A stretch of 10,965 bases of DNA from an uncultured Coriobacteriaceae bacterium (GTDB lineage: Bacteria; Actinomycetota; Coriobacteriia; Coriobacteriales; QAMH01). The number at the start of each line of letters is the position of its first letter. The first letter of the stretch is position 1. The stretch spans positions 1 to 10,965 of the forward strand of contig CACZQA010000092.1 in the NCBI GenBank assembly GCA_902783175.1, in the 5' to 3' direction. Both the position numbers and the translations under genes were made by a program. The notes under the pieces are model-generated. The model was not told where the DNA came from and made no database searches. It worked only from the letters and a program-made list of their open reading frames with translations. Shown here piece after piece: positions 1 through 5,794 of this stretch.

Positions 1-1
1 C

Positions 2-91
2 GTCGACGCCGAGCGGCCCGAAGGCTACTACTCCGCGCTTCTCGAGTATGTCGACGGAGTGCTGGAAGACCACTACGACACGCTGGTGTAG
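2..91 (+). CDS. 3' end of an unidentified gene (partial)
   Basis: An open frame enters from the left edge and runs 29 codons to a TAG at 89-91. The peptide is acidic and aromatic and ends in HYDTLV. No start lies inside the window, and the fragment is too short to assign to a family. The GC-rich codon choice (GAC, CTC, GTG) matches the other genes. The next structure downstream is a pair of palindromic repeats beginning 28 bases after the stop; there is no T-rich terminator directly behind the gene. Confidence 0.6.
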   Translation, partial: VDAERPEGYYSALLEYVDGVLEDHYDTLV

Positions 92-118
92 CGCCCTCTC
101 CGCGTCCTCCCCGCGCGG

Positions 119-188
119 GATGCGTGGCAGTGCCACCACTTTCGCACGCAACGCAGCAGATGCGTGGCAGTGCCACCCTTTTCGCGCG
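119..188. repeat. Direct repeat with GTGGCAGTGCCAC palindromes, 40-bp period
   Basis: Two copies of a 30-bp segment (119-148 and 159-188) match at 27 of 30 positions, and their first 19 bases are identical. Each copy contains the perfect palindrome GTGGCAGTGCCAC (6-bp arms around one G) at 124-136 and 164-176. The 40-bp period places the two palindromes nearly on the same face of the helix. They could be a double operator or a short intergenic repeat family. No T-run follows, so they are not intrinsic terminators. Confidence 0.75.
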
Positions 189-200
189 GGGGGATGAAAC

Positions 201-238
201 GTTGCAAAACGTGCAACGCCAATTGCATGGAGTGCAAC
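201..238. promoter_or_regulatory. Twin TTGCA-N5-TGCAA palindromes (operator candidates)
   Basis: Two inverted repeats lie in tandem: GTTGCA-N5-TGCAAC at 201-217 and ATTGCA-N5-TGCAAC at 222-238. Their centres (209 and 230) are 21 bp apart, two helical turns. The second centre lies 31 bases before a TATAGT box at 261, which puts it near -42 of the likely start site, where class II activators bind. A related pair with the same 21-bp spacing occurs at 5494-5531. The cognate regulator is unknown. Confidence 0.55.
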
Positions 239-260
239 GATTCGCCCGCTTGCAGCGCAG

Positions 261-266
261 TATAGT
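261..266 (+). promoter_or_regulatory. -10 box TATAGT, activator-dependent promoter candidate
   Basis: TATAGT matches the sigma-70 -10 consensus at five of six positions. No acceptable -35 lies 16-18 bases upstream; instead the palindromic site centred at 230 occupies that place, which fits an activator-dependent promoter. The same TATAGT hexamer is used in two better promoters in this window, at 3752 and 7460. Transcription would start near 272. Confidence 0.45.
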
Positions 267-271
267 AAACG

Positions 272-449
272 CGCTCGAAGGAGTGAGTTTTCGGCATCAG
301 CCAAAACGAACTCAGGTTTTCGAAGGGCACTCCCCACTGTCAGCCATAGGCAGTACGCCCGAGAAGACTTTAGCGTTATCCCTCCTTGTCTGACATTTGT
401 CAGCTGCAAGAGACCCAGAGAACTCCGGTTCCTGGGTCTCTTGCTTTTT
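272..449 (+). ncRNA. Candidate structured noncoding RNA or regulatory leader
   Basis: Between the -10 box at 261 and the terminator ending at 449 lies about 177 nt with a series of hairpins. One pairs 281-313 (GAGT with ACTC, GTTTT with AAAAC, GGC with GCC, loop ATCA). One is closed by GGGC at 325-328 and GCCC at 357-360, with internal pairing around GCCATAGGC. One is CTGACA-TT-TGTCAG at 390-403. The terminator stem completes the set. No credible ribosome-binding site and start codon pair is seen. I compared it by eye with the common riboswitch classes and T-boxes and recognised none. It may be a free sRNA, or an attenuating leader of the gene at 559, which starts 110 bases after the terminator. 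Confidence 0.4.
406..449 (+). terminator. Strong intrinsic terminator
   Basis: A perfect 13-bp stem is formed by GCAAGAGACCCAG (406-418) and CTGGGTCTCTTGC (432-444), with a 13-base loop, and is followed directly by TTTTT (445-449). The T-run shows it acts on plus-strand transcripts. It ends either the structured RNA proposed at 272-449 or readthrough from the gene ending at 91. Confidence 0.9.
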
Positions 450-558
450 GCGGAAACATCGCGGCAACTCCGAGGTAACGGAGCATCATCCAGAGCCTCT
501 GGCAGACTGCGCAGCGGGTATCCTCGTCATAAGAATCTTCTCGAGGTTAGGAGCCGTC

Positions 559-1131
559 ATGTCACTTACAGAACAGCAGCTCGATGGGTGGACCGTCGGG
601 GCGGCACTTGCATGTATTCCGCGAATCGGCGGTCTGGAGCACGTGCTCCTCACGCACGACGGCCGTCTGGACGGCGATATCTTTCTGGCGTCGCGCGACG
701 AACATGGCAACATGAACGTTATCGCCTACATCGATGGTGCCACCTGCAATGCGTACGCCTGCGACACGCTCCCCAAAGCCGACGCGGCGGTGCCGCGCGA
801 TACGGGAGAGGTGCCGCTCGTGAGGATCGTCGGGTCGCTCGATGATGCCACGGGCCAGCTCACCATCCGCCAGGAAAGCGGGGCGTACCGCCGTTACAGC
901 AGGTGGGACCGTCTCGATAAGGGCACGCCCCAGCACCCCGCTGCGGTCGTGCGCACGTTGCCGCAATGTGGCTGCGGAGGCTATCTGGGCGCCCCGATGC
1001 TCTTCGATTCGATGCCGGAGATGACCGCGTACTTCTTCGTCGTCTTCTTGGACGCAGCGGCGCGGGGCAGCTCGCAAGACGAGTCGGTCACGCCGGGGCT
1101 TACCGCATGCTCGATCGCGGCATCGCGCTAG
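559..1131 (+). CDS. Hypothetical protein, 190 aa
   Basis: The chosen ATG at 559 has GAGGTTAGGAG just upstream, a good ribosome-binding region. The frame stays open upstream to about 397, but that would run back through the terminator at 406-449, so the shorter form is preferred. The protein is soluble, with no signal peptide or membrane segment I would call. It opens with an MSLTEQQLDGW stretch followed by strand-rich sequence, has a conspicuous QCGCGG cluster at residues 136-141, and an aromatic, hydrophobic patch (AYFFVVFLD) at 157-165. The cysteines at 137 and 139, with others at 63 and 68, could bind a metal, but no known zinc motif is evident. I do not recognise the family. It converges with the MFS gene ending at 1178. 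Confidence 0.75.
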   Translation: MSLTEQQLDGWTVGAALACIPRIGGLEHVLLTHDGRLDGDIFLASRDEHGNMNVIAYIDGATCNAYACDTLPKADAAVPRDTGEVPLVRIVGSLDDATGQLTIRQESGAYRRYSRWDRLDKGTPQHPAAVVRTLPQCGCGGYLGAPMLFDSMPEMTAYFFVVFLDAAARGSSQDESVTPGLTACSIAASR

Positions 1132-1177
1132 ATGCCCGCCCGCCCTTCGTGACCCGCGCATCCCTCGCAGCGGGCGC

Positions 1178-2587
1178 TTACAGCGTGCGCTCGCGGTAGA
1201 ACAGCATGAGGACGAACGAGATTGCGTTGAACACGGCCACGCAGACGAGCATCTGCTGGTAGCCCAGCATGCCGGAGCCCTGCGAGATGAAGCCGACGAG
1301 CACGGCCGGCGCCAGAGAGGTGCCGATCTGCCTCACGAGCGCGATCGTGGCGATGGCCGAGTTGCTGTCCTTGGGGTCTGTGTTCTCCAGAATCATGTAG
1401 TTGGTTGGCGCGCCCATCGCAAAGCCCATGCCCAGGCCGACGATGGCGAGCCCCAAGACGAGCAGCGGGACGCTCGGGCTTTTCGCCGCCACGAACGCGA
1501 GAAAGAGAAAGCCCGCGATCATGACGACCAGGCCGCTCATCAGTACGGGCTTGGCGCCAAAGCGGTCGATGAACTTGCCCGCGAGCGGCGGCCCCACGAT
1601 GGAGAGCAGGCCAATGGCGAGCACGTAGTAGCCGCCCGAGCCGACGGGGTCGCCCATCGCGAACTCGGCGAATTCAGGCACGAGCACCATCGAGATGATG
1701 CAGCAGCCGATGAAAAAGGACACGGCCATGGTGATGACGATGGCGCGGTTGTGGAAGTACTCCAGGTGAAACACCGGGTCCTGCGCGTTTTTCTCGACGA
1801 TGCGGAAGATGAATGCGGAGATGACGGCGCAGACGAGGGGTACCCACGCGCCGAGCTGGACGATGGTCGCGCCAAAGTCGAAGAAGTCTATGGCCTTCAG
1901 GCCGAGCAGCAGCATGAGCACGAACAGGGCAAAGAAGATCGACCCGAACAGGTCCATGCGGCCTTCGGTCTCGACCGTGCTCGTGGGCAGGAAGGCGATC
2001 GCGCCGATGATGACGAGCAGACAGAAGGGTATGGCCAGATAGAACATGACAGCCCAGTTGTCGGTGCCCACGAGCCCGATGATGGCGCTGCCGCATGCCG
2101 CGCCCAGGACGTTGGCCACGCCGACGATGCCGGCGGCCATTCCCAGTGCCATGCCGCGCTTCTCGGGCGGGAACGACGTGCCCATCTCGGCGTTTGCGAC
2201 GGGGATCATGCCGCCCGCGCCGGCAGCCTGGACGACGCGCCCGGTGAGCAGGATTCCAAATCCGCCGAAGTGCTCGGAAAGGCCGCAGATGAGCGAGCCT
2301 GCGGCAAAGATGGCAACGCAGACGGTAAAGACGAGCTTGCGGCCGTGGCGGTCGGCGAGCTTGCCGATGATCGGGATGAGCGCCGCGTAGAACAGCGTGT
2401 AGATGTTGATCATCCAGATGCCCGTGGAATCATCGACGCCAAAGCCAAGCTGCACGACGGTGCGCACGGGGGAGACCATGCCGACGTAAAGGCCGCCGAT
2501 GGTCAGGCCGAGAAGGTATACGGCGAGTATGGCGCCGAAGTGCGTGCGGTGGGCCTGCCCCTCGGCATCTGATGCATGTGATGACAT
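1178..2587 (-). CDS. MFS multidrug exporter, DHA2 (14-TM) type
   Basis: This 469-residue, very hydrophobic protein of the major facilitator superfamily should be a proton-driven exporter in the cytoplasmic membrane. MFS motif A is clear between TM2 and TM3 (GKLADRHGRK, residues 75-84). The TM4 signature R117-x-x-Q120 and a glycine-rich TM5 segment leading to NWAVMFYLAIPF (about 154-188) follow the DHA2 (EmrB/QacA) pattern, as does the length, which suits about 14 helices. The substrate cannot be read from sequence. The ATG at 2587 is chosen because AAGGA lies about 10 bases upstream; the frame continues further upstream but overlaps the preceding gene and is rich in Arg and Pro there. It follows the acidic helical protein gene by 41 bases, so the two are probably cotranscribed. 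Confidence 0.9.
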   Translation of the reverse strand: MSSHASDAEGQAHRTHFGAILAVYLLGLTIGGLYVGMVSPVRTVVQLGFGVDDSTGIWMINIYTLFYAALIPIIGKLADRHGRKLVFTVCVAIFAAGSLICGLSEHFGGFGILLTGRVVQAAGAGGMIPVANAEMGTSFPPEKRGMALGMAAGIVGVANVLGAACGSAIIGLVGTDNWAVMFYLAIPFCLLVIIGAIAFLPTSTVETEGRMDLFGSIFFALFVLMLLLGLKAIDFFDFGATIVQLGAWVPLVCAVISAFIFRIVEKNAQDPVFHLEYFHNRAIVITMAVSFFIGCCIISMVLVPEFAEFAMGDPVGSGGYYVLAIGLLSIVGPPLAGKFIDRFGAKPVLMSGLVVMIAGFLFLAFVAAKSPSVPLLVLGLAIVGLGMGFAMGAPTNYMILENTDPKDSNSAIATIALVRQIGTSLAPAVLVGFISQGSGMLGYQQMLVCVAVFNAISFVLMLFYRERTL

Positions 2588-2628
2588 ATAACTGGTCCTT
2601 GTAGTGTTTGCGGCAGCTCGCTTGGGAG

Positions 2629-3510
2629 CTAGTCTTCGGGGAGCTCGCGCGTGACGAACTCGATGAAATCGTAGTGCTCGAAGACCTTGTTCGCCTCGTC
2701 GATGCGGGAAAGCGCGTCGCGCATGCCCGCAAGTGCCGCCTTGCGTTTCTTGAAGCGGATCTTGCTCGCCTTGCTGTACTGGGCGAGGCACTCGTCAAAC
2801 GCCTCGACGAGCGGGTCCACCTGCTCGTGGTAGCGGGCGTTGGCGCGCTCGTGGTCGCCCGCCTGGGCATCTTGCGCGAGCGAGACGATTTGGTCGTGCT
2901 CTTCGGAAAGCGCGGTCACGACGCCCAAGATCTCGGAGAGCTTCTTCTTGTAGTCGCCGTTGTCGACGGGCTCGTCTTGCTCGAGCGCGCTCACGACGGC
3001 AGAACGGTACGTGGCAAACAGCGCGGTGGCGACCTTGCTCGACGTCTTCGCGCGGCGCCAGTAGAACATGACCTGCTTGTGGGCCTCCGCGCGGATCTCT
3101 TCGTCTTCTACCAGGTGAAACGTGGTAAATGCCTGCTCTTCGCCGGCGAAGACGCTCGGGTTCCACTGCTCGCGCTCGCGTGCCGTGGCCACGATCTTGT
3201 CGAACTCGTCTTCGTCGACATTGGCGTCGGTGATTGCGTTGAGGTCGTTTCCAGACTGCTCGATGGCGTCGAGCAGGATGGCCGTGCGCTTGAGCGCCTC
3301 GCCGATGTCGATGCGCGCGGGCTCGTGTGCGGGGGCGTCCTCGTCGCCTTCCTGGCCGGAGGCGGGGGAGGGCTCGGAGGCGGTGGCTGGCGTCTCGGCA
3401 TCTCCTCGGGCGGCGGTCTCCTCGGCGATGATCTGCGCGACGAGGTCCTCTGCGCTCGTCTCCGCGGGACCTTGTGTGCCTGTGCCGTCAAAGATGTCGT
3501 TGCGTTCCAC
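2629..3510 (-). CDS. Acidic helical hypothetical protein, 293 aa
   Basis: Translation starts at a GTG (3510) preceded by GGAG at a 7-base distance. Residues 1 to about 75 are low-complexity, rich in Ala, Glu, Pro and Thr and probably disordered. Residues about 80-293 are highly charged and predicted by eye to be almost all alpha-helix, with a basic patch near the C-terminus (KIRFKKRKAALAGMRDALSR) before a DFIEFVTRELPED tail. There is no signal peptide or membrane segment, so it is cytoplasmic. I do not recognise a family. It is the first gene of a likely two-gene unit with the MFS exporter 41 bases downstream, which suggests a linked role, though chance adjacency cannot be excluded. Confidence 0.85.
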   Translation of the reverse strand: MERNDIFDGTGTQGPAETSAEDLVAQIIAEETAARGDAETPATASEPSPASGQEGDEDAPAHEPARIDIGEALKRTAILLDAIEQSGNDLNAITDANVDEDEFDKIVATAREREQWNPSVFAGEEQAFTTFHLVEDEEIRAEAHKQVMFYWRRAKTSSKVATALFATYRSAVVSALEQDEPVDNGDYKKKLSEILGVVTALSEEHDQIVSLAQDAQAGDHERANARYHEQVDPLVEAFDECLAQYSKASKIRFKKRKAALAGMRDALSRIDEANKVFEHYDFIEFVTRELPED

Positions 3511-3541
3511 GTTAATGCTCCATTTGCTCGATGTTGTGACT

Positions 3542-3560
3542 GCGATAGCTATAGTATCGC
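3542..3560. promoter_or_regulatory. Palindrome over the likely promoter of the 3510 gene
   Basis: GCGATA (3542-3547) and TATCGC (3555-3560) flank a central CTATAG palindrome. On the minus strand this contains TACTAT/TATAGC, usable as a -10 box 30-45 bases before the GTG start at 3510. No convincing -35 is visible. The dyad may be an operator covering the promoter, or may just reflect the symmetry of the -10 sequence. Confidence 0.35.
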
Positions 3561-3656
3561 GTTACGACGCGCTGCGAGGCGAAAAATGGGTGCGAGTCAG
3601 ACGGTTTGCGCCGTGCGGCGCGAGACGGGATATGCGCGTCCGACCTGCGATAAATG

Positions 3657-3697
3657 CGCGACGCGGAGATATGCGGTATGGCAGCTCGCGCGTCGCG
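3657..3697. repeat. 9-bp inverted repeat CGCGACGCG ... CGCGTCGCG
   Basis: The arms at 3657-3665 and 3689-3697 are perfectly complementary with a 23-base gap. No T-run follows on either strand, so it is not an intrinsic terminator. It lies 33 bases upstream of the candidate sRNA promoter. An imperfect direct repeat (GCGCGA...GATATGCG at 3618-3636 and 3656-3675) overlaps it. Otherwise 3561-3720 shows nothing I can name. Confidence 0.45.
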
Positions 3698-3729
3698 AAA
3701 AGAATCTCAGAAAAAAGCTGAAAAATAGT

Positions 3730-3757
3730 TTGCATTGGCTAACAAATACGCTATAGT
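3730..3757 (+). promoter_or_regulatory. Sigma-70 promoter for a candidate sRNA
   Basis: TTGCAT (3730-3735) and TATAGT (3752-3757) are separated by 16 bases, within an AT-rich stretch that stands out from the GC-rich surroundings. The element matches the promoter of the 48-aa gene at 7438-7465 in both boxes and in spacing. Transcription would start near 3764, exactly where a 7-bp hairpin begins. Confidence 0.7.
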
Positions 3758-3763
3758 ACGTGC

Positions 3764-3840
3764 CAGTTAGTGAAGACTAACTTCCTCTCTCTTCGCCCCA
3801 GCGTCCCTCCCCCTTCCGGATGCTGGGGCTCTCTCGTTTT
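3764..3840 (+). ncRNA. Candidate small RNA of about 77 nt
   Basis: The predicted transcript has a full sRNA architecture: a 5' hairpin AGTTAGT-GAAG-ACTAACT (3765-3782), a 12-base unpaired pyrimidine linker (3783-3794), and a 12-bp terminator hairpin with a C-rich loop (3795-3829) followed by a T tail. There is no room for a protein gene. The linker contains TCCTCTCTCT, complementary over 10 bases to the AGAGAGAGGA Shine-Dalgarno of the DUF4177-like gene and over 9 to AGAGAGGAA of the 48-aa gene, so base pairing to translation start sites is a possible mode of action. That is inference; purine-rich ribosome-binding sites will match any pyrimidine tract to some degree. Confidence 0.55.
3795..3840 (+). 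terminator. Intrinsic terminator of the candidate sRNA
   Basis: GCCCCAGCGTCC (3795-3806) pairs with GGATGCTGGGGC (3818-3829) with a single G-U pair, closing an 11-base C/T-rich loop. CTCTCTCGTTTT follows, so the T-run starts about 7 bases after the stem, a little late for a textbook terminator. There is no T-run on the other strand, so it does not terminate the regulator gene that ends at 3882. Confidence 0.65.
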
Positions 3841-3881
3841 CACGGGCGCATGCCCGTAAGCGGCCGTGGCAGCGCTGCGTG

Positions 3882-5330
3882 TCAGCCGTACCAGGCCTCG
3901 CCGAGGCGCCGGATCCCCTCGGGAATGTCCTCCTCGCGGATCTGCGAGAAGCCGACCAGCACGTAATTGCGCATGGGGCGGGCGCTTCCCACCCAGTAGC
4001 GGTTGGTACCGTAGACGCGCACGTCGTGCGAGCGCGCGAGGTTGATGAGCTCGGACTGGTCGCGCTTCTCGCCGTCGCCCAGCAGGATGTGGAGCCCCGC
4101 GTCGGCGCCCACGATGCGCACCTTGTCGCCCAGGTGTTCGTGGATGCTCGCGATGAGGGTGTCGTGGCGCTTGCGGTAGCTGCTGACCGTCGTGCGTTCG
4201 TAGCGCGCCCATTCCGGGCTGCTCATGAACAGGTGCATCATCTCCTGGTCGAGCCACGGCAGCGCGCAGAAGCGGTAGCGCTGCACGTCGTCCCAACGCT
4301 CCATGAGCGCAGGCGGCAGCACCAGGTAGCTCATGCGGATGGCGGGGGAGAGGATCTTCGACATCGTGCCCAGGTAGATAACGTGGTCCGGGCACAGCGA
4401 GTGCAGCGACGGGATGGCGTCGGAACCATAGCGGTACTCGCAGCAGTAGTCGTCTTCGATGAGGTAGGCGTCGTGCCGTTGGGCCCAGTCGATGACCTTG
4501 AGACGCGTGGCGAGCGGCATGATGTGGCCGAGGGGGAACTGGTTGGAGGGCGTGAGAAAGACGAGCTTCGCGTCGCAGTCCTCGAGCGCGCGCAGCAAGA
4601 CGCGCCCGCCGCGGTAGGCGGGCAGCGCGGTGATGTGCGAGGCGCGTTCCTGGAAGACCTTGCGCGCCGCGTCGTAGCCCGGGTTCTCGATGGCGATGCT
4701 GCGCTGCTCGAGCGGGAACAGCGAGATGACGGAGTGCAGGGCACTTTGCGTGCCCGGCTGCATGATGACCTGCTCGGGCTGGCAGTGCATCTCGCGCGTC
4801 GCGTTGAGCTTTCGGGCGATGCAGGCGCGCAGGGCGGGCAGGCCGAGCGGGTCGATGTAGGTGGCAGCCCCCGTGAGGTCCTCTTCGTCGAGCGCCTCGA
4901 CGGCAAACGTCTTCAGCAGGCCCGTGGGGATCCTGAGATAGTCGCGGTTGCCGTAGGAGAAGTCGTAGCGGCAGCCCAGGCTGTCCCCGAGCGGGCTTTT
5001 GCGGTGGGCGGGGAGATGGACCGATGCGGGAGCGGCGTCTTGCTCCGGCAGCTGCGCCTCGACAACCGAGAAGTCGAGGTCTTCGACCACGTAGCCGATG
5101 CCGCGCTTCCCGTGCGCGTAGCCCTCCAGGCTGAGCTGGCGGTAGGCCGCCTCGACGGTGTTGCGGGCAACGCCCAGGCTCGCGGCGAGGTCGCGGATTT
5201 TGGGGATGAGGGCGCCGGCGGGAATGCTGCCCGCTGCGATCTGATGACGGATCTGCTGGTAGATCTGCCGGTATGCGGGAATAACCGAATTACGGTCGAT
5301 ACGGATGTCGACGGGTGCGACCTCGTGCAT
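3882..5330 (-). CDS. MocR-family regulator (GntR HTH fused to class I aminotransferase)
   Basis: This 482-residue transcription factor has the MocR layout. A winged-helix GntR domain lies at about residues 17-82 (IPAYRQIYQQIR..., with SLGVARNTVEAAYRQL as the recognition region). It is followed by a linker and a fold-type I aminotransferase domain (about 120-480) that in this family senses a PLP-linked ligand. Visible PLP-site features are NPGYD (216-220), TPSNQFPLG (260-268), IEDDYCCEYRY (291-301, where family members usually read DDYDSEFRY) and the lysine of SKILSPAIR (Lys325). The ATG at 5330 has a near-perfect GAGGAGG site 5 bases upstream; an ATG at 5354 lies inside a repeat and is less likely. 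MocR genes often sit beside or opposite their target, but the neighbours here do not reveal the effector. The next gene upstream is the divergent 57-aa membrane protein. Confidence 0.93.
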   Translation of the reverse strand: MHEVAPVDIRIDRNSVIPAYRQIYQQIRHQIAAGSIPAGALIPKIRDLAASLGVARNTVEAAYRQLSLEGYAHGKRGIGYVVEDLDFSVVEAQLPEQDAAPASVHLPAHRKSPLGDSLGCRYDFSYGNRDYLRIPTGLLKTFAVEALDEEDLTGAATYIDPLGLPALRACIARKLNATREMHCQPEQVIMQPGTQSALHSVISLFPLEQRSIAIENPGYDAARKVFQERASHITALPAYRGGRVLLRALEDCDAKLVFLTPSNQFPLGHIMPLATRLKVIDWAQRHDAYLIEDDYCCEYRYGSDAIPSLHSLCPDHVIYLGTMSKILSPAIRMSYLVLPPALMERWDDVQRYRFCALPWLDQEMMHLFMSSPEWARYERTTVSSYRKRHDTLIASIHEHLGDKVRIVGADAGLHILLGDGEKRDQSELINLARSHDVRVYGTNRYWVGSARPMRNYVLVGFSQIREEDIPEGIRRLGEAWYG

Positions 5331-5346
5331 GTTCCCTCCTCGCCTT

Positions 5347-5442
5347 TGACACAAGGGGCCGTGGGTATCGGTTCATTTTGGCACAAGGGGCCGTGGACAT
5401 CGGACCAAAATGGCACGAGGGGCCGTGGGTATCGTGTCATTT
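5347..5442 (+). repeat. 32-bp intergenic repeat, three tandem units
   Basis: Three units start at 5347, 5379 and 5411 with an exact 32-bp period. Each reads TGRCACRA, then GGGGCCGTGG with GTA or ACA, then TCG plus a variable half-site, then TTT or AAA. The third unit (5411-5442) is identical to the first unit at 6621; the middle one diverges most. The array ends 17 bases before the start codon of the MocR gene, so it lies in that gene's promoter or 5' leader, in the divergent region shared with the 5600 gene. Strand is given for the G-rich orientation. Confidence 0.9.
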
Positions 5443-5493
5443 TTTCGCAAGCGCTTCTCGCTTAGAGATACATTCTCGACTGTGAATAATGAC

Positions 5494-5531
5494 GTTGCAA
5501 AAACAACAAAACCAGTTGCAGGGGATGCAAC
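5494..5531. promoter_or_regulatory. TTGCA-N5-TGCAA palindrome with upstream half-site
   Basis: A perfect palindrome, GTTGCAGGGGATGCAAC, occupies 5515-5531. A degenerate partner with an intact left arm (GTTGCA at 5494) is centred 21 bp upstream. The perfect site is centred 30 bases before a possible -10 box, TACATT (5553-5558). Spacing and position repeat the arrangement at 201-266, which suggests one activator serves both the candidate RNA at 272 and the small membrane protein at 5600. It lies in a divergent region and could also affect the MocR gene. Confidence 0.55.
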
Positions 5532-5552
5532 GGCATTTCCTTTTGAGGGGAC

Positions 5553-5558
5553 TACATT
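5553..5558 (+). promoter_or_regulatory. Possible -10 box of the 57-aa protein gene
   Basis: TACATT lies 42 bases before the ATG at 5600. It is a weak match to TATAAT with no proper -35; the palindrome centred at 5523 takes the -35 position, as expected if an activator is needed. It is supported mainly by the parallel with the element at 261. Confidence 0.3.
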
Positions 5559-5599
5559 TGCATCAGACGAAATGAACGCAACAAGGGTTGGAGGTCGTA

Positions 5600-5773
5600 A
5601 TGTTTACTTTGACGATGTGCTTTTTGATGGTGATGGCTCTGTGGTTCGGGCTGACCTACCTGGTCACCCACATCGACCAGATCGACGAGCAGAACCTCGT
5701 CGACTACAAGGTCTACGACCTCGCCGAGCTTCGCAAGGCTCAAGAGGCGAAGGCCGCACGCAAGGCTGCGTAG
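5600..5773 (+). CDS. Small single-TM membrane protein, 57 aa
   Basis: The ATG at 5600 has GGAGG at 5590-5594, five bases away; an in-frame TTG at 5588 overlaps that site and is unlikely to be used. Residues 1-22 form one hydrophobic segment rich in Met, Phe and Leu (MFTLTMCFLMVMALWFGLTY). A charged amphipathic tail of about 35 residues follows (HIDQIDEQNLVDYK..., ending AQEAKAARKAA). It probably sits in the cytoplasmic membrane, with topology unresolved. A strong terminator begins 22 bases after the stop, so the gene is monocistronic. I do not recognise a family. Good ribosome-binding site, clean terminator and host-like codons argue that it is real. Confidence 0.75.
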   Translation: MFTLTMCFLMVMALWFGLTYLVTHIDQIDEQNLVDYKVYDLAELRKAQEAKAARKAA

Positions 5774-5794
5774 CGCGACGTCCCACCCGCACGG

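Noticed and set aside
325..366. Cobalamin-riboswitch core (CCCACTGTCAGCC resembles CCACTG box)
   Set aside because: The conserved GGTGAAAATCC-type segment and the AGCCAGGAGACC-type segment are missing, so the resemblance is limited to a few bases.
283..393. Short GTG-started peptide within the structured RNA
   Set aside because: The GAAGGAG sequence abuts the GTG with no spacing, the region folds into hairpins, and the peptide has no recognisable features.
1153..1174. Terminator between the convergent genes ending at 1131 and 1178
   Set aside because: CCCGC/GCGGG can pair, but neither strand has a T-run, and the stem is only 5 bp.
2608..3756. A 382-codon plus-strand open frame
   Set aside because: Antisense to the acidic helical protein. 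It runs through the candidate sRNA promoter and has low-complexity Leu/Val/Arg/Gly composition typical of a shadow.
5346..5366. TTGACA as a sigma-70 -35 box inside the repeat
   Set aside because: TTGACA at 5346 is followed by TATCGG after only 14 bases, too short a spacer, and the other units lack TTGACA.
5347..5442. CRISPR array
   Set aside because: The 32-bp period has no unique spacers between repeats, units are themselves the full period, and no cas genes are nearby.
3879..5465. A 528-codon plus-strand open frame
   Set aside because: It is the antisense shadow of the MocR gene, which has clear domains, active-site residues and a strong ribosome-binding site; the shadow has none.
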